Assembly: GCA_037130755.1 (NCBI GenBank)
Contig: JBAXSI010000037.1
Coordinates: forward strand, 1-28,793
DNA from: UBA10649 sp037130755
GTDB lineage: Bacteria > Actinomycetota > Actinomycetes > S36-B12
Length of the DNA: 28,793 nt
Direction: 5' to 3'
The position numbers and the translations under genes are program-made. The notes below the pieces were generated by a model. The model had not been told where the DNA came from, did no database searches, and saw only the letters and a list, made by a program, of their open reading frames with translations. How positions within the stretch are numbered: position 1 is the first letter of the stretch; every line of letters begins with the position of its first letter. Shown here piece by piece: positions 8,338 through 16,153 of the stretch.

Positions 8338-9093
8338 GTGCCGGCGACGTGGACGTGGGTCATCGTTGGCCTGGTCGCTGTCCCCGTGCTGCTGTACGGC
8401 TTCTCGAAGACGGCGATGCCCGTGGCGGGCGTCCTGGCCGGACCCGTCCTCGCCGTTGTGCTCGGGCCGACCGTCGCCACCGGGTTCATGGTTCCGCTGC
8501 TCATCCTCGGTGACCTCTTCGGGCTGTTCTACTTCCGGCAGCATGGCGACTGGCGCCTCATCCGCCGGTTGGTGCCCGGCGTTCTGCTCGGCTTCCTGCT
8601 GACCGCGGTGCTCTTCAAGCTCCTCGACACGCACACCCTCGGGCGGATCATCGGCTTGCTGATTCTCGCTTCCGTGGCGCTAGAGGTCTGGCGGCAGCGC
8701 ACCGAGAGCATTGATGACGAACTCGAGCCCATGACCAACAAGGCGGCGATCGTCTTCTTCGGGACCCTCGCCGGCATGACGACGATGGCGGCCAACGCCG
8801 GCGGGACGGCCATGACGCTGTACCTGGTCAAGATGCGGGTGTCGATGCTGGCCTTCATGGGCACGGCCACGTGGTTCTTCTTCATCATCAACCTGTTGAA
8901 GGTCCCGATCATCGGTGGGCTGGGCTTCATCACGCGCGAGACGCTCATGGCCGACCTCTTCTTCGCGCCGCTCATCGTGATCGGGGCCTTCATCGGCATC
9001 TTCACCTTCCGGCGGATGAACGAAAGGCTCTTCGTGTCGATTGCGCTATCCCTCAGCACCGTCGCTGCGCTCTGGCTGATCATCCACGGATGA
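8338..9093 (+). CDS. TSUP family (TauE/SafE-type) membrane permease
   Basis: The 251-residue polytopic protein has about seven to eight hydrophobic segments in two related halves, typical of the TauE/SafE (TSUP) family that moves sulfite, sulfoacetate or other organosulfur anions. The first half includes 'SKTAMPVAGVLAGPVLAVVLGP' and 'GFMVPLLILGDLFGLFYFR', where the conserved Asp is in 'L-I-L-G-D'. The second half contains 'GTLAGMTTMAANAGGTAMTLYL', the family's glycine-rich repeat with 'N-A-G-G', followed by 'FMGTATWFFFIINLLKVP'. The substrate cannot be read from the sequence. GTG 8338 has TAGGCT 6 nt upstream and no Shine-Dalgarno. It is followed 25 nt later by the SDR gene on the same strand. 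Confidence 0.9.
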   Translation: MPATWTWVIVGLVAVPVLLYGFSKTAMPVAGVLAGPVLAVVLGPTVATGFMVPLLILGDLFGLFYFRQHGDWRLIRRLVPGVLLGFLLTAVLFKLLDTHTLGRIIGLLILASVALEVWRQRTESIDDELEPMTNKAAIVFFGTLAGMTTMAANAGGTAMTLYLVKMRVSMLAFMGTATWFFFIINLLKVPIIGGLGFITRETLMADLFFAPLIVIGAFIGIFTFRRMNERLFVSIALSLSTVAALWLIIHG

Positions 9094-9118
9094 CGCGACT
9101 GGCTGGTTGACTTCGACC

Positions 9119-9913
9119 ATGACGGCACTCAATCCCGAAGTCCTTGCTGGTCGAGTCGTCATGGTGAGTGGTGGCACCCAGGGGGTCGGAGCAGCTGTCG
9201 CGCGAACGGCGGCGGCGTGCGGCGCTGAAGGCGTCGTCGTCACCGGGCGCAGGCCGGAAGTCGCGGAGTCGCTGATCGACGAACTTGACCTGCTGGGCAC
9301 GCAGCCGCTGTTCGTTCGCGCGGACGTGTCCGATGTTTCGCAGGCCCTGGAGTCCGTGGCGTCCGCGGTCGAGGAGTTCGGCCGGGTCGATTGCGTGGTC
9401 AACGCGGCTGGCCTTGTCGATCGGGGTTCGCTGCTCGACACCACCCCCGAGCTGTTCGACCGGCATGTGGCCATCAATCTGCGTGGGCCGTTCTTCATCA
9501 TGCAGGCCGCGGTCAAGGACATGCTTCGTCGCGACGCTCCCGGGACGATCGTCAACGTCATCACTCTGACGCAGCACGCTGGGCAGCCCTTCTTGGCACC
9601 GTATGCGGCGGCGAAGGGCGGTCTTGCCACGCTCACCCGCAACGCTGCTCATGCGCACCGGTGGGATCGCATCAGGATCAACGGCCTCAACATCGGCTGG
9701 ACCGCTACGGAGGGCGAGGACCGGATCCAGCGCTCGTATCACGGTGCTGGCGATGGGTGGCTCGACGAGGCGGCCGCCCGCCTACCCGCTGGCCGCCTCG
9801 CTGATCCGGCGCAGATTGCCGACATGGTCGTCTACCTGCTCTCGGATGCATCAGGGATCGTCACCGGCTCGGTGATCGACTGGGACCAGAACGTCATAGG
9901 CGCCTTGGACTGA
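9119..9913 (+). CDS. Short-chain dehydrogenase/reductase (SDR), classical type
   Basis: This 264-residue NAD(P)-dependent oxidoreductase has a Rossmann fold. The cofactor loop is 'VSGGTQGVGAAV' (16-27), 'NAAG' lies at 95-98, the structural Asn is Asn120 ('VAINLRG'), and the catalytic Tyr-x-x-x-Lys is 'YAAAK' (Tyr162, Lys166). The residue 13 before the Tyr, normally the catalytic Ser, is Thr149. This is a conservative change but uncommon. 'RRP' after strand 2 ('VTGRRPEV') suggests a preference for NADP. The C-terminal 'GSVIDWDQNVIGA' replaces the usual 'G-x-x-x-x-V-D-G-G'. The substrate is unknown. An upstream in-frame TTG at 9107 is possible, but ATG 9119 is more likely. It may be co-transcribed with the TSUP gene 25 nt upstream. 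Confidence 0.9.
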   Translation: MTALNPEVLAGRVVMVSGGTQGVGAAVARTAAACGAEGVVVTGRRPEVAESLIDELDLLGTQPLFVRADVSDVSQALESVASAVEEFGRVDCVVNAAGLVDRGSLLDTTPELFDRHVAINLRGPFFIMQAAVKDMLRRDAPGTIVNVITLTQHAGQPFLAPYAAAKGGLATLTRNAAHAHRWDRIRINGLNIGWTATEGEDRIQRSYHGAGDGWLDEAAARLPAGRLADPAQIADMVVYLLSDASGIVTGSVIDWDQNVIGALD

Positions 9914-9955
9914 CCCGGGCGCGTGGCGTTCCCCGATCCGCGTGGGCGAACCTGC

Positions 9956-9961
9956 GATTCT
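9956..9961 (+). promoter_or_regulatory. -10-like GATTCT, 6 nt before the DUF6350 gene start
   Basis: GATTCT (A at position 2, T at position 6) lies 6 nt before GTG 9968. No good Shine-Dalgarno is present; the AGGG abuts the start codon. This supports GTG 9968 over the upstream start at 9923. Confidence 0.4.
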
Positions 9962-9967
9962 GTGAGG

Positions 9968-11350
9968 GTGACCGCGCCGACGATGACGCCTGACTCCGAC
10001 GAGCAGGCGCCGAACGAGTCACGCCGCCGGTCCACGCCGCCGGTGATCACCGACCTGAGAGCGGCGCTGCGTGGTCTCGTGGCGCGAATTCGCGCGGTGC
10101 CAGCAGCGGGCCTCGGTCGATCGGCGCTGGTGACGGGCGCTCTCGGGGCACTTTGGGCCGCCGGCATCGGTCTTGCGGTGGCCGCTTTGAGCCTGGTGCT
10201 GGTGTGGGTGGCCACACCCGCGTCGGGGCTCGGCCTGACGGAGTCGCTTCGCATCGCGGGCCTGCTGTGGGTCATCGCGCACGGGACCCCGGTCGCGATC
10301 GGCTCCGTGACGTACTCGCTCCTGCCGTGGGGTCTCGCGGTCGTCCCCATCCTCTTGCTCGCCTACGCGGGCGGCTGGTCTGCGCGCAGGGCATCGGTGG
10401 ACTCAGTTCGCGGTCTGGGCGTCCTGATCCTAAGCGCTGCCGTCACGTACAGCGTGCTCGCAGCGGTCATCGCCGAGTTGAGTGCGCGCTCGACGGCTTC
10501 GGTCTCGTGGCCGTGGGCAGCAATACACGCTGGGCTCCTCGCCGTGCTCGCCTTCGGTTGGGGCGCGGCGCGCTCATGCCGTGAGATCGTTGCCCAACTG
10601 GTGCCTGCGTGGCTGTCGGCCATGCTGCGGGGCGGCGCCGTTGGCGCCATCACCATCCTTGGCTTCGGTGCTGTCGCCGCCGCGGCGGCCCTGACGGTGC
10701 GCGTCGACGACGCGATCACGATGGCGCAGTCGCTGCACGCGGGCATGTGGGGCGGGCTCGGCCTGCTTCTGCTCGGTGTGGCCTACGTCCCGGTCGTCAT
10801 CGTCTGGTCGAGCGCGTACGTCATCGGTGCGGGCTTCGCCATCGGCCCAGCCGTGGTCGTATCGCCCTTCATCCCGGTCACCGCGCCGACGCAGTTGCCG
10901 CCGTTCCCCGTCCTTGCCGCCGTTCCCCAGTCCGCGACGCCGGTAGCGTGGGCACTGCCGATCCTCGGTGTTGTCGCTGGTGTCGTTGTCGGCATCTCGA
11001 TCGCACGCTCGAGTCGTGCAGAGGGCAGGCTGACGCGCATGGTGCTGGCCTTCGGGGCTGCGGCCTTCTCAGGGCTTGCGTTGATGGTGGTCTCGAGCCT
11101 CGCCGACGGTGCACTCGGTGACGTCCGACTGGCTCACCTCGGGCCTTCTCCGACCACCGTGGGCGTCCTGGTCTTCGTCCTTGTCCTGCTCGGGGCGGTC
11201 CCCAGCGCCGTCGTGCCGTCACCTCCCGCCAGGGCGCAACTGGCCATTGCGGAGCCGGTCGCCGTCGCCGAGGATGGGAACCAGACGGACGACCAGGCCG
11301 ACCGGACCCGCGCGGACCTCCCGGTCCTGCTCGACCCACTCAGCGAGTGA
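9968..11350 (+). CDS. DUF6350 / PerM-like polytopic membrane protein
   Basis: The 460-residue protein has a charged N-terminal tail (about 50 residues), roughly ten to eleven membrane segments and an acidic C-terminal tail. Examples are 'GIGLAVAALSLVLVWVA', 'GAVGAITILGFGAVAAAAAL' and 'VGVLVFVLVLLGAVPSAVV'. The loop 'VVSPFIPVTAPTQLPPFPVL' is typical of actinobacterial DUF6350 proteins. The position between sucCD and purN-purH matches that of mycobacterial perM (Rv0955), which I recall as a membrane protein needed for persistence and for stabilising the divisome protein FtsB. Orthology is inferred from synteny and topology, not alignment, so no symbol is given. The start GTG 9968 is 6 nt after GATTCT. 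It is followed 24 nt later by a second membrane-protein gene. Confidence 0.82.
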   Translation: MTAPTMTPDSDEQAPNESRRRSTPPVITDLRAALRGLVARIRAVPAAGLGRSALVTGALGALWAAGIGLAVAALSLVLVWVATPASGLGLTESLRIAGLLWVIAHGTPVAIGSVTYSLLPWGLAVVPILLLAYAGGWSARRASVDSVRGLGVLILSAAVTYSVLAAVIAELSARSTASVSWPWAAIHAGLLAVLAFGWGAARSCREIVAQLVPAWLSAMLRGGAVGAITILGFGAVAAAAALTVRVDDAITMAQSLHAGMWGGLGLLLLGVAYVPVVIVWSSAYVIGAGFAIGPAVVVSPFIPVTAPTQLPPFPVLAAVPQSATPVAWALPILGVVAGVVVGISIARSSRAEGRLTRMVLAFGAAAFSGLALMVVSSLADGALGDVRLAHLGPSPTTVGVLVFVLVLLGAVPSAVVPSPPARAQLAIAEPVAVAEDGNQTDDQADRTRADLPVLLDPLSE

Positions 11351-11374
11351 ACACCGATCCGAGAGGACATCCAC

Positions 11375-12103
11375 ATGTCTGACCTTCCCGCGATGCCCCC
11401 GCCCCCGCCCGAGGGTGCCGGTCGCCGCATCGACGTCGGTGCAGCGATCTCCTGGGCGTTCGACCGGTTCAAGGCGAATGCGGCTGCGTTCGTCGGCCTG
11501 GCCGCCGTCGTCACGGTCGTGTACGTGCTCCAGGGCATCGGGACCAATCCGCTCCGCAACATCCTCGTGGACTGCTCGAACCCGGAGACTCCCGGTCAGC
11601 TCAACGCCTGCACGGCCGCCATGGGGGCCTACGCGATCGCCGCGATCGTGATCGGCCTGGTCTTCGCCGTCGTTGCGTTCATCGCGCAGATCGGCGTGCA
11701 GCGTGCTGCGATCCGCAGCACTCAGGGCATCGCGCCGAGCTTCTCGCAGATGCTCACCACCCAGCACCTGCTGAAGTACTTCCTCTTCATGCTCGTCTTC
11801 GGTCTGCTGGGGTTCATCGGGCTCTTCCTGTGCATCCTTCCCGGGCTCATCGTCTTCTTCCTGCTCCAGCTCGGCCCCTACTACGTCCTCGACAAGGGCT
11901 ACGGCGTCGGCGAGGCCATCAAGGCGAGCTACGCGGCCGTCAGCAAGAACATCGGCCCGGCGCTGATCATGACCGTGATCAACGTCCTGGTGCAGATCCT
12001 CGGCGGCTTCTTCTACGGCCTGCTGACGCTGGTGACGCTCCCGTTCGCATGCCTGTTCACGGCGCACATGTACCGGCAGTTCAACAACGAGCCGGTGGTC
12101 TGA
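11375..12103 (+). CDS. Polytopic membrane protein of unknown function
   Basis: The protein has 242 residues. A Pro-rich cytoplasmic N-terminus (4-16) is followed by an amphipathic segment 'AAISWAFDRFKANAAAFV'. Five to six membrane segments follow, at about 36-54, 84-108, 133-155 (possibly two segments), 190-215 and 213-232. The conserved-looking 'GPYYVLDKGYGVGEAIKASYAAVSKN' loop precedes the last helices. That layout resembles the DUF975/'glycerophosphodiesterase membrane domain'-like integral membrane proteins, in which a region of 'A-I-x-x-S' lies before the final pair of helices. The loop after TM1 has two cysteines (Cys67, Cys79) that could form a disulfide outside. GAGAGGA (11361-11367) precedes ATG 11375 at a normal distance. 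It is probably co-transcribed with the DUF6350 gene. Function is unknown. Confidence 0.8.
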   Translation: MSDLPAMPPPPPEGAGRRIDVGAAISWAFDRFKANAAAFVGLAAVVTVVYVLQGIGTNPLRNILVDCSNPETPGQLNACTAAMGAYAIAAIVIGLVFAVVAFIAQIGVQRAAIRSTQGIAPSFSQMLTTQHLLKYFLFMLVFGLLGFIGLFLCILPGLIVFFLLQLGPYYVLDKGYGVGEAIKASYAAVSKNIGPALIMTVINVLVQILGGFFYGLLTLVTLPFACLFTAHMYRQFNNEPVV

Positions 12104-12133
12104 CGCCACGGTCTGCGACTCGGGGCCCGTCGA

Positions 12134-12139
12134 TAGGGT
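12134..12139 (+). promoter_or_regulatory. -10-like TAGGGT, 6 nt before the purN start
   Basis: TAGGGT lies 6 nt before GTG 12146. No Shine-Dalgarno lies at a normal distance, so a leaderless purNH transcript is likely. Confidence 0.5.
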
Positions 12140-12145
12140 TCACGT

Positions 12146-12721
12146 GTGACCGCTTGCCTCGTGGTGCTTGCCTCGGGATCCGGCACACTCCTGCAGGCCC
12201 TGATGGATGCCTGCGACGACGGTCGAGTGGATGCCGAGATCGTCGCGGTGGGCAGCGACGTCGCCGACTGCACAGCCGTTGAGCGGGCCCAGGCTGCTGG
12301 CATCCTGACCTTCGTCAGCGCGCCTGCGGACTTCAGCTCTCGGGAGCAGTGGAATGCGGCAATGACCGAGTTGGTGGGAGCCGCGTCGCCCGACCTCGTC
12401 GTGAGCGCCGGGTTCATGCGGATCCTTGGTCCCGAGTTCATCGATGCCTTTCCGGGCCGCATCATCAATACCCACCCTGCCCTCCTGCCTGCCTTCCCCG
12501 GCGCCCACGCAGTGCGAGACGCCCTCGCCTGCGGGGTCAAGGTGACCGGCTGCACCGTCCACGTGGTCGACCAGGGCGTCGACACCGGTCCGATCCTGGC
12601 CCAGCGGGCGGTGGCGATCCGCGACGACGACGACGAGGAATCCCTGCACGAGCGCATCAAGGCCGAGGAGCGCGAGCTCCTGATCGAAACCGTCTCGAGA
12701 TGGATCGGAGAGAGCGCGTGA
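12146..12721 (+). CDS. purN: Phosphoribosylglycinamide formyltransferase (GAR transformylase)
   Basis: The 191-residue enzyme transfers the formyl group of 10-formyl-THF to GAR, step 3 of purine synthesis, in the cytosol. The N-terminal phosphate loop is 'VLASGSGTLLQAL' (7-19). The catalytic residues are Asn108 and His110 in 'INTHPALLPAFPGAHA', and Asp146 in 'VDQGVDTGPILAQ'; these correspond to Asn106, His108 and Asp144 of the E. coli enzyme. GTG 12146 follows TAGGGT by 6 nt. The last bases overlap the purH start in a GTGA arrangement, so the two are translationally coupled. FolD, encoded about 3 kb downstream, supplies the one-carbon donor. Confidence 0.96.
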   Translation: MTACLVVLASGSGTLLQALMDACDDGRVDAEIVAVGSDVADCTAVERAQAAGILTFVSAPADFSSREQWNAAMTELVGAASPDLVVSAGFMRILGPEFIDAFPGRIINTHPALLPAFPGAHAVRDALACGVKVTGCTVHVVDQGVDTGPILAQRAVAIRDDDDEESLHERIKAEERELLIETVSRWIGESA

Positions 12722-14286
12722 GCGACGACACCAGGCGATCAGTGAAGCGGGCGTTGGTCTCCGTGTATGACAAGACCGGGCTGGAGGAGCTCGCGCGCGG
12801 GCTCGCACTGGCGGGGGTCGAGATCGTCTCGACGGGATCGACGGCCAAGACGATCGCCGACGCGGGCATCGCTGTCACTGCCGTGGGCGACGTAACGGGC
12901 TTCCCAGAGACGCTCGACGGTCGGGTGAAGACGCTGCACCCGCACATTCACGGCGGCCTGCTTGCCGACCTGCGCAAGGACTCGCATCGTGAGGCACTCG
13001 AGGAACTCGGCATCCTCGCGTTCGAGCTCGTGGTCGTCAATCTCTACCCGTTCCAGAACACGGTCGCCTCGGGTGCAGGTGTCGACGAGTGCGTCGAGCA
13101 GATCGACATCGGTGGGCCGGCGATGGTGCGGGCATCCGCGAAGAACTATGCCAACGTGGCCATCGTCACCACTACGACGCGTTATGCCGAGGTGCTCGAG
13201 TCCGTCGCCCGCGGGGGATTCACGCTCGACGAACGCGCGCTCCTCGCGGCTGAGGCATTCGCGCATACGGCCACGTACGACATCGCCGTGGCGTCGTGGC
13301 TCGGCAGTGCGGTCGCCCCCGACGCCGACGGAAACGGCTTCCCGGTCTGGATGGGCGCGGCCTGGAAGCGGGGCGAAGTGCTGCGTTACGGCGAGAACCC
13401 GCACCAGCGCGCGGCGGTGTACCTCTCCGCACACCATGAGCCCGCGTTAGCCGGCGCCAAGCAGTTGCAGGGAAAGGAGATGTCCTACAACAACTACCTC
13501 GACGCCGAGGCAGCCCGCCGTGCGGCATTCGACCATCTCGAGCCGGCGGTCGCGATCATCAAGCACGCCAACCCGTGCGGTGTCGCCGTGGGGGACGACA
13601 TCGCCGACGCGTACCGCAAGGCGCACGCCACGGATCCTGTATCGGCCTTCGGTGGAGTCATCGCCACCAATCGCACGGTCACGGCCGAGATGGCCGAGAA
13701 CATCGGCAGCGTCTTCACCGAGGTGATCGTCGCGCCTGCCTTTGAGCCTAAGGCGCTGGAGGTGCTGTCGGCGAAGAAGAACCTGCGCGTGCTCGAAGTC
13801 GCGGGGCCGCACATGGGCACGCACATCGAGTCACGCTCGATCTCCGGTGGGCTGCTCGTCCAGGTCGCTGACGGGATCCAGGCCGAGGGTGACGATCCCG
13901 CGGCGTGGACGCTTGTGAGCGGTGAGCCCGCCGATGCTGCGACGCTCCGCGACCTCGAGTTCGCCTGGCGTGCCTGCCGGTCGGTGAAGTCGAACGCCAT
14001 CCTTCTCGCGAAGGACGGCGCCGCCGTCGGTGTGGGCATGGGGCAGGTCAATCGAGTCGACTCGGCCCGGCTCGCCGTGGACCGTGCTGGTGATCGCGCC
14101 GGGGGCTCGGTCGCAGCGTCCGACGCCTTCTTCCCATTCGCCGACGGGCTCGAGGTACTTCTCACCGCCGGTGTCACCGCCGTGGTGCAGCCCGGCGGAT
14201 CAGTGCGCGACGAGGAAGTGATCGCCGCGGCCCAGTCCGCCGGAGCGACCATGTACCTCACCGGCACTCGTCACTTCTTCCACTAG
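12718..14286 (+). CDS. purH: Bifunctional AICAR formyltransferase / IMP cyclohydrolase
   Basis: The 522-residue enzyme performs the last two steps of purine synthesis, AICAR to FAICAR to IMP. The N-terminal IMP cyclohydrolase domain (about 8-200) contains 'RALVSVYDKTGLEELARGL', 'ISTGST-A'-like 'IVSTGSTAKTI' and 'GRVKTLHPHIHGG'. The C-terminal transformylase domain contains 'LQGKEMSYNNYLDAEAA', the catalytic Lys282-His283 in 'KHANPCGVA', 'FPFADGLEVLLTAGVTAVVQPGGS' and the terminal 'YLTGTRHFFH'. Length is typical. The frame continues upstream inside purN, but GTG 12718 is the start: it overlaps the purN TGA and has GGAG (12707-12710) 7 nt before it. The next gene begins 4 nt after the stop. Confidence 0.97.
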   Translation: MSDDTRRSVKRALVSVYDKTGLEELARGLALAGVEIVSTGSTAKTIADAGIAVTAVGDVTGFPETLDGRVKTLHPHIHGGLLADLRKDSHREALEELGILAFELVVVNLYPFQNTVASGAGVDECVEQIDIGGPAMVRASAKNYANVAIVTTTTRYAEVLESVARGGFTLDERALLAAEAFAHTATYDIAVASWLGSAVAPDADGNGFPVWMGAAWKRGEVLRYGENPHQRAAVYLSAHHEPALAGAKQLQGKEMSYNNYLDAEAARRAAFDHLEPAVAIIKHANPCGVAVGDDIADAYRKAHATDPVSAFGGVIATNRTVTAEMAENIGSVFTEVIVAPAFEPKALEVLSAKKNLRVLEVAGPHMGTHIESRSISGGLLVQVADGIQAEGDDPAAWTLVSGEPADAATLRDLEFAWRACRSVKSNAILLAKDGAAVGVGMGQVNRVDSARLAVDRAGDRAGGSVAASDAFFPFADGLEVLLTAGVTAVVQPGGSVRDEEVIAAAQSAGATMYLTGTRHFFH

Positions 14287-14290
14287 CCGC

Positions 14291-15238
14291 ATGGCCGCGC
14301 TGCTCCAGCACCGAAGCATTCCGATCGTCGCGGCGTTCCTTGGCGGCTGTCTGTCGGCGATGCAGTCTCGGATGAACGGCCAACTCGCCATCTACGTCGG
14401 CGACGGCCTCGAGGCGGCGCTGTACAGCTTCGGCTCAGGACTGGTGATCCTGACGATCCTCGTGATCGTCGCACGACCGGTGCGCGAGGGGGTCCTACGA
14501 ATCCCCGCGGCCGTTCGAGCCGGTGGCCTCCAGTGGTGGCAAGTCCTCGGCGGCATCCTCGGCGGCTACTTCGTGGCCGTCCAGAGCGCCACAGTCCCGG
14601 TACTCGGCGTGGCGATCTTCATGGTGGCGGTCGTGGCTGGACAGAGCGGCAACTCGCTGTTCGTCGACCGCGTCGGGCTTGGACCAGCGGGCAAGCAGCC
14701 GATCACGACCCAGCGAGTCGTCTCTGCACTGCTGGCGATTGCTGCCGTGGCGCTCGCGGTCTCCGACCGGCTCCGGTCCGGATCGCTGTCGATTGTCGCC
14801 GTGCTGTTCGCGCTGAGCGCGGGTGTCCTGATCGCCGTTCAATCCGCGATCAACGGCCGCGTGGCGCGCGAGGCACGGAACCCCATGTCGGCCACCTTCC
14901 TGAACTTCCTCCTTGGGACGATCGCCCTCGGAGTGGCGTTCGGGGTCTCCTGGGCCTTCACGGACCTCGATCCGTCGAACCCGACGGGTGCGCCATGGTG
15001 GTCATACCTCGGCGGAATGATCGGGATCGTGTTCATTGCCATCGCCGTATGGGTCGTCCCGATCGTCGGCGTTCTGATGTTCGCGCTCTCGACCATCGCG
15101 GGCCAGCTCTTCGGGGCGCTGGCGCTCGACCTCGTGGTTCCGACACCCGGGACCGAGGTGGCGTGGAACCTCGTCGCGGGAGTCCTTCTGGCATTCTTCG
15201 CGGTCCTCGTGGCCGCGCGACGCCGCCACAGTCACTGA
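14291..15238 (+). CDS. YdcZ-type (DUF606) DMT family permease
   Basis: The 315-residue membrane protein has two tandem DUF606 repeats of about five helices each. Repeat 1 includes 'AAFLGGCLSAMQSRMNGQLA' (first helix, with the family's Q-x-x-x-N motif), 'WWQVLGGILGGYFVAVQSATVPVLG' and 'GQSGNSLFVDRVGL'. Repeat 2 repeats the same motifs as 'LSAGVLIAVQSAINGRVA', 'WWSYLGGMIGIVFIAIAVWVVPIVG' and 'IAGQLFGALALDLV'. The clear internal duplication is the family signature. The substrate is unknown. ATG 14291 is 4 nt after the purH stop without its own Shine-Dalgarno, so it is probably translated from the purNH message, although no purine role is implied. Confidence 0.9.
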   Translation: MAALLQHRSIPIVAAFLGGCLSAMQSRMNGQLAIYVGDGLEAALYSFGSGLVILTILVIVARPVREGVLRIPAAVRAGGLQWWQVLGGILGGYFVAVQSATVPVLGVAIFMVAVVAGQSGNSLFVDRVGLGPAGKQPITTQRVVSALLAIAAVALAVSDRLRSGSLSIVAVLFALSAGVLIAVQSAINGRVAREARNPMSATFLNFLLGTIALGVAFGVSWAFTDLDPSNPTGAPWWSYLGGMIGIVFIAIAVWVVPIVGVLMFALSTIAGQLFGALALDLVVPTPGTEVAWNLVAGVLLAFFAVLVAARRRHSH

Positions 15239-15253
15239 CGCGCGGCGCTCTGC

Positions 15254-15259
15254 AAGAAT
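15254..15259 (+). promoter_or_regulatory. -10-like AAGAAT, 6 nt before the folD start
   Basis: AAGAAT lies 6 nt before ATG 15266, with only CCCCGC between them and no Shine-Dalgarno. This fits a leaderless promoter. Confidence 0.45.
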
Positions 15260-15265
15260 CCCCGC

Positions 15266-16114
15266 ATGACCGCGACGATCCTCGATGGCAAGGCCACAGC
15301 CACTGAAGTCAAGGCAGCGCTCCGCGAGCGCGTGAGCGCCCTGCGCGCCAAGGGCGTGATGCCGGGCCTGGGGACGGTGCTCGTGGGCGATGACCCGGGC
15401 AGTCACGCCTACGTGGGGGGCAAGCACAAGGACTGCTCTGAGGTGGGGATCGAGTCGATCCGGGTGGACCTCCCCGCGGACACCACGCAGGAGGAGCTCG
15501 ACGCGGAGATCCAGCGCCTGAACAACGACCCGATGGTCACCGGCTACATCGTGCAGCTCCCGCTGCCCAAGCACCTCGACGCCAATCGCGTGCTCACGTT
15601 GATGGACCCGGACAAGGATGCCGACGGTCTGCATCCCACGAATCTGGGTCGCCTCGTGCTGGGTGAGCCGGCACCCCTGCCGTGCACGCCTCGGGGGATT
15701 GTTGCGCTGCTTCGTCGCTATGACGTGGAGCTCAACGGCGCGGAGGTCGTCGTCCTCGGTCGCGGGGTCACCGTCGGACGTCCACTCGGCCTGCTCCTCA
15801 CCCGCAAGTCCGAGAACTCGACCGTCACGCTCTGCCACACCGGCACCCGGGACCTGGCGAGCCACCTCCGCGGAGCCGACATCATCGTGGCGGCAGCGGG
15901 CGTGCCGCACCTGGTCACTGCCGACCTCGTGAAGCCGGGCTGCGCCGTGCTCGACGTCGGAATCACCCGGACCGAGGCCGGCCTGGTGGGGGACGTCGCC
16001 CCCGACGTCATGGACGTGGCAGCGTTCGTCGCTCCCATGCCCGGCGGCGTCGGTCCGATGACCCGGGCGATGCTCATCACCAACGTCGTCGAGGCGGCCG
16101 AGCGCCGCGCATGA
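15266..16114 (+). CDS. folD: Methylene-THF dehydrogenase / methenyl-THF cyclohydrolase
   Basis: The 282-residue bifunctional enzyme interconverts 5,10-methylene-THF, 5,10-methenyl-THF and 10-formyl-THF with NADP. Catalytic Tyr49 and Lys53 lie in 'SHAYVGGKHKDC'. 'GYIVQLPLPKHL' and 'DPDKDADGLHP' form the folate pocket. The NADP-binding domain has 'VVLGRGVTVGRPLGLLL', where Gly-Val replaces the more usual 'S-x-x-V'. 'PMPGGVGPMTRAML' is the C-terminal signature. Length is normal. Its product is the cofactor used by PurN and PurH. The downstream DUF3017 gene starts 39 nt after the stop; I recall the folD-DUF3017 pair as conserved in actinobacteria. Confidence 0.97.
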   Translation: MTATILDGKATATEVKAALRERVSALRAKGVMPGLGTVLVGDDPGSHAYVGGKHKDCSEVGIESIRVDLPADTTQEELDAEIQRLNNDPMVTGYIVQLPLPKHLDANRVLTLMDPDKDADGLHPTNLGRLVLGEPAPLPCTPRGIVALLRRYDVELNGAEVVVLGRGVTVGRPLGLLLTRKSENSTVTLCHTGTRDLASHLRGADIIVAAAGVPHLVTADLVKPGCAVLDVGITRTEAGLVGDVAPDVMDVAAFVAPMPGGVGPMTRAMLITNVVEAAERRA

Positions 16115-16153
16115 ACCGACGGCCGTCCATTCCGCACGTGGGAGGATGAGCGG

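Noticed and set aside
9107..9121. TTGACT 6 nt before the SDR ATG as another leaderless -10
   Set aside because: Position 2 is T rather than the key A, so it breaks the pattern. The SDR gene may simply be read from the TSUP transcript.
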